Source of the DNA: Streptosporangium sp. NBC_01495
Lineage (GTDB): Bacteria > Actinomycetota > Actinomycetes > Streptosporangiales > Streptosporangiaceae
DNA length: 64,000 nucleotides
Direction of reading: 5' to 3'
Assembly: GCF_036250735.1 (NCBI RefSeq)
Contig: NZ_CP109430.1
Coordinates: 5,394,001 to 5,458,000 of the forward strand
This document shows positions 16,778-26,261 of the stretch, in pieces (the stretch's first letter is position 1; every line of letters starts with the position of its first letter). Below the pieces are notes generated by a model that saw only the letters and a program-made list of their open reading frames with translations, had not been told where the DNA came from and made no database searches. A program made the translations under genes and the position numbers.

Positions 16778-17194
16778 TTGCATCATTTTCACGGATATAC
16801 ATGGGCGGGTCAGGCTGCGCCTTACCTGAACGGCGAGGGCATTCGCAGGCCATTTCATCCCGAATTCCTATCTTCCCCCCTTCCGCCCATGAGATTGTGC
16901 GACTGGCTACTCAAACCACACAACCGTATTGTTGTCTCGTTCGACCAAGCGGGCGACGCTGCAACCTGGCTCATCGACCAGTACGACACGGCTTGCCCCT
17001 CTTTCCATCTCCCCGATCAGGAGGCGAAGATCGGCCGGAAGCATCGCCACGAAGGAGCGGCGGAGGCACTCCCCGGCGGTACCGATATCCAGTGGGGATT
17101 CCATCTCAAGGGGGAGCGGTTCGCGTCTATGGGAGTCGTCTGCTGCCCGAACAGGCACGCTCCCGACTACAAGTGCCCGGCAGGTCGGCGGTAG
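16778..17194 (+). CDS. Hypothetical protein with TTG start
   Basis: 138 residues from a TTG with GGGAGAGGA just upstream. The sequence has WLIDQYDTACPSFHLPDQEAKIGRKHRHEG and two cysteines in VVCCPNRHAPDYKC near the end. I recognise no family. The good ribosome binding site, the position after a terminator and the base composition make it a plausible gene, but overlapping frames of similar length are also open here. Confidence 0.45.
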   Translation: MHHFHGYTWAGQAAPYLNGEGIRRPFHPEFLSSPLPPMRLCDWLLKPHNRIVVSFDQAGDAATWLIDQYDTACPSFHLPDQEAKIGRKHRHEGAAEALPGGTDIQWGFHLKGERFASMGVVCCPNRHAPDYKCPAGRR

Positions 17195-17344
17195 TCGACG
17201 TTGGCGAGGTCATCACGAATCAGCACGACGTCGGCATCCGTGCTGACAACTGGGCTCGATGCCGCCCTGAAACCTGCGTTCGAGCGGTCCCGCGAGCCGT
17301 TTAACGCGTGTCGGGGCGCCTGCCGTGGATGGCATGCTGGCGGT

Positions 17345-18109
17345 GTGAGCGAAGAATCCGATGTCCACCTGCGCATCGCCACCGAGTTGCTGCTGTTCCT
17401 GCCCGCGCGGCGGCGGCGTGAGTGGCAGCGGGTGACACCCGACGGAACATCGACGCTGGGCCATGTCGTGGAGTCACTCGGCGTTCCGCTGCCCGAGGTG
17501 GGGCCGCTGACCGTCGAGGACGCGGAGGTCGGCAGGTCCTATCAGCCCGTCGCCGGTGACGTGGTCCACGTTCACGCCGTGCCCCGCCCCCAGCGGGTGC
17601 CCCTCGAACCGGGGCAACACACGCCCCGCTTCCTGCTCGACGTCCATCTGGGCACTCTCGCGCGACGGCTCCGGCTGCTGGGCGTGGACGCGACGTACCA
17701 CAACGACATGGACGACCCCTCGCTGGTCGCCGAGGCGAACAGGGAACGCCGCGTGCTGCTGACCCAGGACCACGGCCTGCTGTGCCGCCGGGCGCTCTGG
17801 CTCGGCGCCTACGTACGCGGCACCAAAGCGGACGACCAGCTCCGCGACCTGCTGGAGCGATTCGCGCCACCACTGCGGCCGTGGACCCGCTGCACGGCCT
17901 GCAACGGGGAGCTGGCCCCCGTCGACAAGACCGAGGTCGACCGCCTACTGGAGGCCGGGACCAGACGCTCCTACGACGTCTACGGCCGATGCTCGGAATG
18001 CGGCCAGGTCTACTGGCGCGGCGCGCACAGCGAGCACCTGGAGGAGATCGTACGGTCGGCCATGCGCATGGTCCATCCGGAATCACAGGTCAGCGGGGGC
18101 CCACGCTGA
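17345..18109 (+). CDS. Mut7-C RNase-domain protein with ubiquitin-like N-terminus
   Basis: 254 residues from a GTG at 17,345. The N-terminal 80 residues resemble the Mut7-C ubiquitin-like domain. A PIN-like Mut7-C domain follows (FLLDVHLGTLARRLRLLG, YHNDMDDPSLVAEA, VLLTQDHGLL), carrying the acidic residues expected of a nuclease. A zinc ribbon closes it (CTACNGE...CSECGQVYW, four cysteines). It is probably a cytoplasmic RNA nuclease of unknown substrate. Longer upstream starts would overlap the hypothetical gene before it. Confidence 0.85.
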   Translation: MSEESDVHLRIATELLLFLPARRRREWQRVTPDGTSTLGHVVESLGVPLPEVGPLTVEDAEVGRSYQPVAGDVVHVHAVPRPQRVPLEPGQHTPRFLLDVHLGTLARRLRLLGVDATYHNDMDDPSLVAEANRERRVLLTQDHGLLCRRALWLGAYVRGTKADDQLRDLLERFAPPLRPWTRCTACNGELAPVDKTEVDRLLEAGTRRSYDVYGRCSECGQVYWRGAHSEHLEEIVRSAMRMVHPESQVSGGPR

Positions 18110-18415
18110 GGCAAGCCGGTCCCGTCCCGGGAGCACACCGGATAAGGCGCCGGGAGCACCGCCGGGTAAGGCGATTCCCCCGGTCACGGGAACGCGCGTC
18201 GGTCCGGTGACGACACTCATCGGCGACCACGACCGGGCCGTCGCCCTCCGCCCGCGCCCCAGGCCTCGATCGGCGACAGCCGGGGACCGGCGTGCTCCCG
18301 ACCGCGCCGCGAGAGGCGAGCCCGTTCGATCCGATACCGAAGCCCGCCGCCGGGCGCGAGGCTCCACGGACGGGCGTAATCTCCCTGAAAAGACACCTAA
18401 GGCAGGAGATCCCCC
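18110..18415. other. Intergenic stretch with a tandem repeat
   Basis: No credible gene. It carries an imperfect tandem repeat at 18,127-18,173 and the ribosome binding site (AGGAG) of the next gene. Confidence 0.5.
18127..18173. repeat. Imperfect 23/24-bp tandem repeat
   Basis: Two adjacent copies share CCGGGAGCAC at the start and TAAGGCG at the end, differing by a few central bases. It lies just after the Mut7-C gene. Function unknown. Confidence 0.55.
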
Positions 18416-19264
18416 ATGGCCGATGAGCCGACCGTCTCGAACCCGTCGTCCGATCCGTCAGAGGGCGCGGAGAGTTCCGGGTTGGCACGGATCAATGCCG
18501 AGGTGCCGCACTCGGCTCGCATCTGGAACTACCTGCTGGGCGGGAAGGACAACTTCGCCGTCGACCGCGAGGCGGGCGAGAGGGTGTCCGCCGTCTTCCC
18601 CGGCATGGTCGACGTCGCCCGCCACTCCCGGTACATGCTCGCCCGCGTGGTGCGTCACCTGGCCGGTGAGGCGGGCATCCGCCAGTTCCTGGACATCGGC
18701 ACCGGGCTGCCGACCGTCGACAACACCCACGAGGTCGCCCAGCGGGTGGCACCGGACTCGCGCGTCGTCTACGTGGACAACGACCCCCTGGTGCTGGTGC
18801 ACGCTCGGGCGCTGCTCACCAGCACGCCCGAGGGCGCCACCGACTACATCGAGTCGGACGTGCGCGACCCCGAGCACATCCTGCGGGCGGCGGCAAAGAC
18901 ACTGGACCTCGGCCGGCCCACCGCGCTCATGCTGATGGGCATCATGGGCCTGATCGGCGACCACGACGAGGCGCTCTCGATCGTGCGCCGGTTGATGCGG
19001 GACCTGCCCTCGGGCAGCTACCTGGCGCTCTACGACGGCGTCGACACCGACCCCGCGTACGTCGAGGCGATGCGCCGCCACAACTCGGGAAGCGGCGTGG
19101 TCCCCTACACACCGCGCAGCCCGGAGCTGATCACCCGCTACTTCGACGGCCTGACGCTGCTGGAGCCCGGCGTCGTACCGGTGCAGCGGTGGCGGCCGGA
19201 ACCCGCTCCCTGGGGCGACGCGCCCGAGGTGGCCTGCGCCGGAGGCGTCGCGCGCAAACCCTAG
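18416..19264 (+). CDS. SAM-dependent methyltransferase (PF04672/DUF574 family)
   Basis: 282 residues with the family opening VPHSARIWNYLLGGKDNFAVDRE. The SAM-binding motif is FLDIGTGLPTVDNTHEVAQ, followed by VVYVDNDPLVLVHARALL. This actinomycete-specific family is numerous in Streptomyces-like genomes and has no defined substrate. AGGAG precedes the ATG at a normal distance. It stands alone between the Mut7-C gene and the convergent NUDIX gene. Confidence 0.9.
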   Translation: MADEPTVSNPSSDPSEGAESSGLARINAEVPHSARIWNYLLGGKDNFAVDREAGERVSAVFPGMVDVARHSRYMLARVVRHLAGEAGIRQFLDIGTGLPTVDNTHEVAQRVAPDSRVVYVDNDPLVLVHARALLTSTPEGATDYIESDVRDPEHILRAAAKTLDLGRPTALMLMGIMGLIGDHDEALSIVRRLMRDLPSGSYLALYDGVDTDPAYVEAMRRHNSGSGVVPYTPRSPELITRYFDGLTLLEPGVVPVQRWRPEPAPWGDAPEVACAGGVARKP

Positions 19265-19567
19265 ATGATCGGTTCCAAGGGATCGTTCAGGCCGGAGGCA
19301 GGCGGACGGCGGGCGGATGGCGGGCGCGGATGTCGTCGGCGCGTCCGCGTCGTTCGGTCCGTGCGGTCGCTCTCGGCGAAGATGACCGCATCCAGCTGTG
19401 TCGGTTCGTCATTCCCAAGGCGAGCGTCCAGGCCGCACACCGTCCGTTCCGGCGGGATCCCGACATGCTGACCCGCGGGAGGAGGAGCAGGGCCGGACAG
19501 CGGCGGCCGAGGTCGTCCGGACTCGCCTCGCCACTTCGGTCCTCGCGTCACGTCCCGCTGTGGTGGG
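19265..19567. other. Gene-free spacer
   Basis: A 303-base spacer between convergent genes. I see no credible coding sequence or strong hairpin in it. Confidence 0.45.
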
Positions 19568-20053
19568 TCAGTCCTGTGAGTGCTGTTGGCGGGTGTGTTG
19601 CGCCAGGGCCACGTCGATGACCTGGGTGTCGCTGGGCGGGGCGCCGGCGGTGTCCCACCAGCGGATGGCGCTGATCTCCTGGTTGGGGGTGAAGGCGTGG
19701 TGGAGGGCGGGGACGTGGGCGGTGTAGATCGCGGCGTATTCGTCGCGTGGTGGGCCGACGAGCCGGAAGCGTGCGTATCCGGCGAGGGTGAGGGTGGGCA
19801 GGTGCAGGCCGCTCTCCTCGTGGAGTTCCCGTACGGCGGCTTGGAGAGGTGTCTCGCCGGGATCGATCCCGCCGCCGGGTAGTTCCCACTCTCCACGGAA
19901 GCGGTCGAAGACCAGCAGCAGGTGCCGGCCGCACCAGACCGCGACCAAAGCCGCGGGCATCGGCGCGTCGTCCGGCACGTCGGTGACGTGTGCGGTCGGC
20001 AGGAACGCCATCAGCGCGTTCCCCTTCGTGTCCTGGGCCAGGGCTCGATTCAT
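19568..20053 (-). CDS. NUDIX hydrolase
   Basis: 161 residues from the ATG at 20,053 (a shorter start at 20,011 is possible). The NUDIX box is complete: GGGIDPGETPLQAAVRELHEESGL. It should hydrolyse a nucleoside-diphosphate-linked compound. EWELPGGG and YARFRLVGPPRDEY support an ADP-ribose/NTP-type fold. It is divergent from the GH95-like gene with 402 bases between them. Confidence 0.88.
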   Translation of the reverse strand: MNRALAQDTKGNALMAFLPTAHVTDVPDDAPMPAALVAVWCGRHLLLVFDRFRGEWELPGGGIDPGETPLQAAVRELHEESGLHLPTLTLAGYARFRLVGPPRDEYAAIYTAHVPALHHAFTPNQEISAIRWWDTAGAPPSDTQVIDVALAQHTRQQHSQD

Positions 20054-20455
20054 GCGTCCATGATGAGCACTCACACCCAAGAACTCCCCGCCCGACGCCT
20101 CGACCGCGGGTGGGGCGCACCCGGCCGTGGCACCCGTGTCGGCGACCCGACCCCAAAAACCGTGGCACCCGTCGGCGACCCGGCCCCGGAATCGGCGGCC
20201 TTCCCCCGGCCGGGACACCGCGCCCAGGTCCGGCTCGTGGTCCCCGGCGGCCGGGCACCACCGGTGCTCTCGGCGTGGCCCCGGGATTCCCGCGTGTGGG
20301 ATGCAGCCAAAGTGCGTGATGAACCTGTAACAGGGATCTACCTTCAGAAATCCATCGGTAACACCCTACCCTTCGAGATAACGTTATCTCGAACGGTCCA
20401 ACCAGGCCGAGAGAGGTATTTTGCCTGCTCAGGCAGGGGCAGAAAGGCACCCCCC
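20054..20455. other. Promoter region of the GH95-like gene
   Basis: The 402-base divergent spacer between the NUDIX and GH95-like genes. Open frames running through it look like GC-driven artefacts. The main element is the 22-bp palindrome at 20,372-20,393. GGCAGGGGCAGAAAGG precedes the GH95 start. Confidence 0.5.
20372..20393. promoter_or_regulatory. Perfect 22-bp palindromic operator candidate
   Basis: The half-site TTCGAGATAAC is followed directly by its exact reverse complement, centred on AACGTT. It lies 63 bases before the GH95-like start. Size and symmetry fit a LacI- or GntR-type sugar-responsive repressor. No such regulator is encoded nearby. Confidence 0.7.
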
Positions 20456-23206
20456 ATGAGAAACACGCGAGGCGTCCTGGCGGCCGCCGTCATGGCGACG
20501 GCGCTCACCGGCTCGCTGGTCACGGCGCTCCCCGCCACGGCCGCGGCCCCGACCACCGACGAGCAGTGGAACGAGATCCAGTCGCTCGTCGGCCCGGTCA
20601 AGGGCCGCTGGACCAACCAGAGCCACTCCGGCTCGGTCAACAGCAGCATGCCCGACACGGCCCTCCTCGGAAACGGCGACGTCGGAGTGACCTCCGGCGG
20701 CGGCGACGGCTACAAGACCTTCCACATCTCCAAGGGCAACTTCTGGACCGCCGCGCCCAGCCCCTCGCTGGTCGCCCTCGGCTCCGTGACGATCACGCCC
20801 GACACCACCATCACCGCCTCCAACCTGGCGCTCGGTGCCACCGCCGCCTCCTCCAGCAGCCACCCGGCCTTCCCGGCCGGCCGCGCGGTCAGCGGCGCCT
20901 GGGCGGCCGGCTACGAAGGCTGGGTCTCCGATGTCGGCAAGCCGCAGTGGCTCCGGCTCGACCTGGGCTCCGCGAAGACCTTCCGGCGTTACATCCTGCG
21001 CCACGACGCCGCGGCCCGCCCCGGCGAGACGGCCAACACCAGCAAGAACTGGACCCTTGAGGCCAGCACCGACGGCACCGACTGGACCACGATCGACACC
21101 GTCGCGAACAACAACCTCGCGACGACCGACCGCACCTTCCCGGAGGTGACCGCGCGCTACCTGCGCCTGAACCTGACCGAGCCGACGCAGGGCACCACCT
21201 CCGACTCGATCAACAACCCGCGGGCCCGCATCGGGCAGTTCGAGCTCTACGACGTCGAGGGCCCCACCGCCCCGACCGGCCCCTTCCTCGAAGAGCAGAA
21301 CATCGTCAAGGGTGACGTCGACACCTCGATGGTGATCAACGGCACCCCGGTGACCATGAAGACCTTCATGGGCGCCGACAGCAACCTGGTGGTCACCTCG
21401 ATCACCTCACGGGGCACCGCGCCGGTCCGGCTGCGCGCGCAGACCACCGTCGGCGCCCAGGGCGGCCGGAACATGCCCGTCGCCACCGGCGTGTCCGGCG
21501 ACACCCAGTGGGCCACCCGATCGACCTCCTCCGGCGGCGCCTGGGTCTCCCGCGCCTCGCTGGCGACCCGCGTCATCGGCGGCACCCGGCTCGGCGCCCC
21601 CTCGGGCGGCCGGATCAACTTCGAACTGGCTCCCGGCGAGACCGTCGACATCGTGACCGCCGTCACCGGCGGCGGCGCGAACAACCCCGACCCCGGCCCC
21701 GCCGCGGTCGACCTGGCCGGCGCCCAGACCGCCTCCTCGGTCGACGCGCTCTACGCCGAGCACCTGGACTGGTGGAAGGACTACTGGCTGCGCTCGTACG
21801 TCGACCTCGACGACGACGTGCTGGAGAGGTTCTACTACAGCTCGCTGTACTTCCTGGGCTCCTCGCTGCGCGAGGGCAAGACCGCCTCCGGTCTGTACGG
21901 CATCTGGGCGACGTCGGACAACCCCCTGTGGGGTGGCGACATGCACATGAACTACAACTGGCAGGCCAATTACTACGGCGTCTACAGCAGCAACCGGCCG
22001 GAGCTGGCGCTGCCGTACTTCGACCTGGTGACCGACTACCTGCCGCAGGCGCGCGAACGGGCCAGGACCGACCTGCGTGACATCAAGGCCGACTACGTCG
22101 ACGGCCGCTTCCCGTCCGGCGGCATGCCCTCCGGCGTGCTGTTCCCGGTGGGCATCGGGCCGTTCGGCGCGACCGTCGGCGACATCTACCACCAGCAGGT
22201 GGTGAACTCGCTGTTCGCGGTGACGCAGTACCTGTCGTACTGGGAGTACACCCGGGACGAGGAGTGGCTGCGCCAGACCGGCTACCCGTTCATGAAGGAG
22301 GTCGCCGCCTTCTTCGAGAACTGGCTGGAGCGCGACGAGGCCACCGGCCGGTACTTCTCCATGGGCGGCCCCCACGAGGGCACCTGGGGCAAGAACTCCA
22401 GCGCCGACCTGGGCATCCTGAAGCACCTGCTCACCACCCTGGAAGAGGCGAGCACCCGCCTCGACGTCGACGCCGACCGGCGCTGGACGTGGGGCAAGAT
22501 CCTGCGCAACCTCCCGCCGGCGCCCACCACCGTCCACAACGGCAAGACGGTGTACGCCCTGGGCGAGCCCGGCACCCTGGTCGGCCTCCCTGCCATCCGC
22601 CCCGGTGACAACACCGTCAACCTGGAGTTCATCCACCCGGGTGACCAGATCGGCATCGGCTCGCCCGAGATCGAGCGGCAGACCGCGATCGACACCATCA
22701 CCGCGATGAACGCGTGGGGTCAGGACAACAGCTTCCCGAAGGTCTTCACCCAGGCCGCCCGGGTCGGCTACCCCGCCCAGACGATCATCGACCGTCTCAA
22801 GCAGCAGATCACCAACAGGTCGGTGGCGAACCTGCGGATCGCCGACGGCTACCACGGCCTGGAGAAGGCCGGCGCGATCGAGGCCCTGAACAACATGCTG
22901 GTCCAGAGCTGGAACGGCCTGGTCCAGGTCTTCCCGGTCTGGCCCGCGGGCAAGAGCGGCGCGTTCCACAACCTGCGAGAGAAGGGCGGCCTGGTCATCA
23001 GCGCCAAGCGCACCGGTGACGCGGTGGAGTACATCACCGTGAAGAGCGAGCAGGGCGGCAAACTCGAGATCAAGAACCCGTGGACGGGGACGAAGGTCGA
23101 CGTGTCGGTGGACAACGGGACGGTGAGCAACATCGGCGCGGGGAAGGCGACGCTGCGCGTCGTGGCCGAGAAGGGCGCGACCTACACCTTCACGCCCGCC
23201 CGGTAA
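20456..23206 (+). CDS. Secreted GH95-like glycoside hydrolase with discoidin domain
   Basis: 916 residues. A Sec-type signal peptide (RGVLAAAVMATALTGSLVTALPATAAA) is followed by a GH95-type N-terminal segment (MPDTALLGNGDVGVTSGGG). A discoidin/CBM32-like insert comes next, about residues 120-265 (NLALGATAASSSS, RLDLGSAKTFRRYILRHD, ARYLRLNLTEP). The (alpha/alpha)6 barrel has LYGIWATSDNPLWGGDMHMNYNWQANYY, reminiscent of GH95 alpha-L-fucosidases. It acts outside the cell on plant or host glycans, possibly fucosides or galactosides. An upstream 22-bp palindrome suggests sugar-responsive control, and a hairpin terminator follows. Confidence 0.82.
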   Translation: MRNTRGVLAAAVMATALTGSLVTALPATAAAPTTDEQWNEIQSLVGPVKGRWTNQSHSGSVNSSMPDTALLGNGDVGVTSGGGDGYKTFHISKGNFWTAAPSPSLVALGSVTITPDTTITASNLALGATAASSSSHPAFPAGRAVSGAWAAGYEGWVSDVGKPQWLRLDLGSAKTFRRYILRHDAAARPGETANTSKNWTLEASTDGTDWTTIDTVANNNLATTDRTFPEVTARYLRLNLTEPTQGTTSDSINNPRARIGQFELYDVEGPTAPTGPFLEEQNIVKGDVDTSMVINGTPVTMKTFMGADSNLVVTSITSRGTAPVRLRAQTTVGAQGGRNMPVATGVSGDTQWATRSTSSGGAWVSRASLATRVIGGTRLGAPSGGRINFELAPGETVDIVTAVTGGGANNPDPGPAAVDLAGAQTASSVDALYAEHLDWWKDYWLRSYVDLDDDVLERFYYSSLYFLGSSLREGKTASGLYGIWATSDNPLWGGDMHMNYNWQANYYGVYSSNRPELALPYFDLVTDYLPQARERARTDLRDIKADYVDGRFPSGGMPSGVLFPVGIGPFGATVGDIYHQQVVNSLFAVTQYLSYWEYTRDEEWLRQTGYPFMKEVAAFFENWLERDEATGRYFSMGGPHEGTWGKNSSADLGILKHLLTTLEEASTRLDVDADRRWTWGKILRNLPPAPTTVHNGKTVYALGEPGTLVGLPAIRPGDNTVNLEFIHPGDQIGIGSPEIERQTAIDTITAMNAWGQDNSFPKVFTQAARVGYPAQTIIDRLKQQITNRSVANLRIADGYHGLEKAGAIEALNNMLVQSWNGLVQVFPVWPAGKSGAFHNLREKGGLVISAKRTGDAVEYITVKSEQGGKLEIKNPWTGTKVDVSVDNGTVSNIGAGKATLRVVAEKGATYTFTPAR

Positions 23207-23217
23207 CACCTGGATGA

Positions 23218-23251
23218 GAGAAGGCCCGGCGCCGCAGTGCCGGGCCTTCTC
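23218..23251 (+). terminator. 13-bp hairpin terminator
   Basis: GAGAAGGCCCGGC and its exact complement flank an 8-base loop, 12 bases after the GH95-like stop and followed by ATTTC. Confidence 0.75.
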
Positions 23252-23353
23252 ATTTCCGGCCCGCGGTCCGCTCGCACGACCGGCGGGGGTTGCGCGGGGC
23301 GGGTCAGGACGGGATCTTGCAGGGGTAGCCGATTTCCTCCCTCAGGAGACAAC

Positions 23354-24517
23354 ATGTTGCCCCTCCATATGCGCCGCCAGGAGTTCGATCCCGACCCCGA
23401 ACTGGCCGCCGTCCGCGAGCAGCCGGGCCTGCGACGGGTGCCGACGCCCTACGGCCGCGAGGCCTGGCTGGTCACCCGATATGACGACGTGCGTCACGTG
23501 CTCAGGAACGCCGAGCTGTTCAGCTACGGCAGCGGCATATCCCTGCCGCCCATGAGCGAGGAGCAGTCCAGGCGGTTACGCGCCGGCTCGCTGCTCCTGA
23601 TGGACCCGCCCGACCACACCCGCCTGCGCCGCATGCTCACCCCCGAGTTCACGATGCGCCGCATCCGCCGCCTGGAGCCGCGCGTCCACGAGATCGTCGC
23701 CGACCACCTGGACGCGATGGAACGCACCGGCGCCCCGGCCGACCTGATCTCCGAGTTCGCCACACCGATCCCGTCGCTGGTCATCTGCGAACTGCTGGGT
23801 GTGCCCTACGAGGACAGGGAGTCCTTCCAGGCGCGTACCCGGTCGATCCTCGACTTCAACCAGCCACCGGAGGCACGCGGGAAGGCCCAGATGGAGGCCT
23901 CCATGTACATGGCCGAGCTGGTCGGCCGGGCCCGGGTCGAGCCGGGCGAGGACCTGCTCGGCATGCTCGTCCGCGAGCACGGCGACCAGATATCGGACGA
24001 CGAGCTGGCCGGCATCGGCGGACTGCTGCTGGTGGCGGGCCACGAGACGACGGCCAGCATGATCGGCCTGGGCACGCTGGCCATGCTGCGCCACCCGGAC
24101 CAGCTCGACCTGGTGCGTGCCGATCCGGACAGGGTCGAGGGCATGGTCGAGGAGCTGCTGCGCTGGCTGACGATCATCCACCAGGGCGCCGCCAAGGTCG
24201 CCTCGGCCGACACCGAGATCGCGGGCGTGCCGATCGCGAAGGGCGACGTGGTGGTGGTCTCGCTCCCGGCCGCCAACCGTGACCCGGCGCTGGCCGAGGA
24301 CCCCGACCGCTTCGACATCCAGCGGCCCGACATGCCCCATGTCGCCTTTGGCTACGGCGCGCACCACTGCATCGGCGCGCCACTGGCCCGGATGGAGATG
24401 CGAATCGCCTTCTCCGCCCTGTTCGACCGGTTCCCCGGGCTGCGCGAGGCCGGGGAGCCGGAGTTCCGTTCGTTCAATGTGGTGTACGGCCTGACGTCCT
24501 TCCCGGTCGCCTGGTGA
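23354..24517 (+). CDS. Cytochrome P450
   Basis: 387 residues, a standard soluble bacterial P450 length. The I-helix motif is AGHETTAS. The ExxR motif is in EELLRW. The heme loop FGYGAHHCIGAPLAR puts the axial ligand at Cys339. AGGAG precedes the ATG at 23,354. No ferredoxin or ferredoxin reductase is adjacent, so redox partners must be encoded elsewhere. It is a single gene between two hairpin terminators. Its substrate is unknown; the sequence resembles CYP107-type enzymes of secondary metabolism. Confidence 0.93.
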   Translation: MLPLHMRRQEFDPDPELAAVREQPGLRRVPTPYGREAWLVTRYDDVRHVLRNAELFSYGSGISLPPMSEEQSRRLRAGSLLLMDPPDHTRLRRMLTPEFTMRRIRRLEPRVHEIVADHLDAMERTGAPADLISEFATPIPSLVICELLGVPYEDRESFQARTRSILDFNQPPEARGKAQMEASMYMAELVGRARVEPGEDLLGMLVREHGDQISDDELAGIGGLLLVAGHETTASMIGLGTLAMLRHPDQLDLVRADPDRVEGMVEELLRWLTIIHQGAAKVASADTEIAGVPIAKGDVVVVSLPAANRDPALAEDPDRFDIQRPDMPHVAFGYGAHHCIGAPLARMEMRIAFSALFDRFPGLREAGEPEFRSFNVVYGLTSFPVAW

Positions 24518-24518
24518 C

Positions 24519-24562
24519 ACCGACGTGCCCGCTCGGCCGCCCGGCCGAGCGGGCACGTCGGT
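24519..24562. terminator. 21-bp hairpin terminator
   Basis: A 21-bp perfect inverted repeat (arms include GTGCCCGCTCGGCCG) with a 2-base centre starts just after the P450 stop. It lies between convergent genes and could act in both directions. Confidence 0.75.
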
Positions 24563-24751
24563 CGCCGCCGGTGCGGGTCCGGGCCGGCGTACCTGTGTGC
24601 CTGTCGAGCGGGACGCGGTCACCGTCCAGGTGGGCACGGCGCCGAGGACCGGCCCGCCGGACACGGACGCGACGGCCCGCGGATCCGGCCGGGGCCGTCC
24701 CGCGGTCCGGCGGTTCCGGGGTGTCACCGGCCGGGGTTCTCGCCCACCCGC

Positions 24752-26188
24752 TCAGCAGGGTGCGGATCCACCGTTGGAAGATCGTTCGAGTGGCTCGTCG
24801 GTGCGCACGATGGTGGCGAGCACCTCGTTGAACGCCTCGGTCGAGGTGGGGTGGTTGTAGACGGCGTCGCGGAGTTCCGCCGCCTTGACGCCGTGCCGCA
24901 TGGCGAGCGCGACGGTGTTGATGAGTTCCTGCGCGTCGACGCTCAGCAGGACGGCTCCGAGGATCTCGTCCGTCTCGACGTCGATCACGAACTTCATGAA
25001 TCCGCGGGTCTCCTCGACGATGTACGCGCGAGGCATCGCCACGATCTCGGCGACGGGTTCGCTCGCGATCCTCACCCGGTGGCCCGCCGCTCTGGCCTCC
25101 CTCTCGGTGAGACCGACGGTCGCGAGCGGCGGGGTCATGAACAGGGTGCGGGGAACCGCGACACGGTCCGACACCGAGCGCCGGCCCTCACCGAGGAGCT
25201 GGTCGAGGACGACGCGGCTGTCGTCGAGGGAGAGGTAGGTGTGCTGCGGCCCGCCGCGGACGTCGCCGAGAGCGTAGATGTGCGGCTGGCTCGTGCGCAG
25301 ACGCTCGTCGACCTCGACCGCCCCGTGTTCGGTGGTGCGGACGCCGGCGGCGTCCAGCCCGAGGCCGCGGGTGGCCGGCGCGCGACCGGTGGCGGCGAGG
25401 ATGATGTCGGCTTCGAGGGTGTGCCGCCGTCCGTCCTGCTCGTAGACGACGGTCGCGCCGGTCTCACCGTCGCGAACCTCCGTGACGTGCGCGCCCTTGA
25501 CGATCTCGATGCCGTCGCCCGTGAGGATGCTCTCGGCGACGGCGGCGGCCTCGTCGTCCTCACGGCCCAGAATCCTCGAAGAGGCTTCGAACACGGTGAC
25601 CCGCGAGCCGAACCGGCGGTAGATGGAGGCGAACTCGATGCCGATGTATCCGCCGCCCACGATCGCGAGCCGTTCGGGCAGGAGCGTCGTCTCGATCAGA
25701 CCGGTGCTGGTCAGGGTGTGTTTGCTCTCCCTCAGGCCGGGAGTGTCTGGGATGATCGTTTCAGCGCCCGTGTCGATCAGGATGGTCTCGGCGGAGATCG
25801 TGAGACGTTCGCCGCCCGCGTCGACACCGACGGTGTGCGGGTCGACGAAAACGGCCCGGCCGGTGACGACCGTCACGGTCTCGGTGCCGTTCATCGCCTC
25901 GTAGTTGCCGCTGCGGAACAGGGCGGTGAGCGCCTGCACCTCTTCGACGGAGCGCTCGTACCACTCCTGCGCCGGGTCACTGTCCCGGCGCTTGCCGGCG
26001 TGGTGGACCAGCGCCTTCGTCGGCACACAGCCGACGTTGGGGCAGGTGCCTCCGTACATCCGCTCCGACTGCTCGACGAGCACCACGCGCTTGCCGAGGC
26101 GACCCATCTTCTTCGCGACGGCCGTGCCGCCCTTGCCGAACCCGACAACGAGAAGATCGGCGTGAAGAGTGTTGTCCGTGGTGTCCAT
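24752..26188 (-). CDS. rclA: RclA-like pyridine nucleotide-disulfide oxidoreductase
   Basis: 478 residues. FAD site LLVVGFGKGGTAVAKKMG, then the redox-active pair Cys49/Cys54 in GGTCPNVGCVPTK, NAD(P) site AIVGGGYIGIEF and the C-terminal dimer motif NHPTSTEAFNE. Several segments match E. coli RclA beyond general family level: EQSxxMYGGTC, TYxSLDDxRxVxDxLLGEG and FMTPPL. RclA is a flavoenzyme that reduces Cu(II) and protects against reactive chlorine. The start at 26,188 is chosen from the conserved N-terminus. The adjacent divergent gene encodes an RclR-like activator, so HOCl-inducible expression is likely. Confidence 0.85.
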   Translation of the reverse strand: MDTTDNTLHADLLVVGFGKGGTAVAKKMGRLGKRVVLVEQSERMYGGTCPNVGCVPTKALVHHAGKRRDSDPAQEWYERSVEEVQALTALFRSGNYEAMNGTETVTVVTGRAVFVDPHTVGVDAGGERLTISAETILIDTGAETIIPDTPGLRESKHTLTSTGLIETTLLPERLAIVGGGYIGIEFASIYRRFGSRVTVFEASSRILGREDDEAAAVAESILTGDGIEIVKGAHVTEVRDGETGATVVYEQDGRRHTLEADIILAATGRAPATRGLGLDAAGVRTTEHGAVEVDERLRTSQPHIYALGDVRGGPQHTYLSLDDSRVVLDQLLGEGRRSVSDRVAVPRTLFMTPPLATVGLTEREARAAGHRVRIASEPVAEIVAMPRAYIVEETRGFMKFVIDVETDEILGAVLLSVDAQELINTVALAMRHGVKAAELRDAVYNHPTSTEAFNEVLATIVRTDEPLERSSNGGSAPC

Positions 26189-26261
26189 AGCTCCAGTTTC
26201 AATATGTAAAATTGAGCTCACAAGGCGTATTAATCTCATTTTTCCTCGCGAGCGTCTCATC

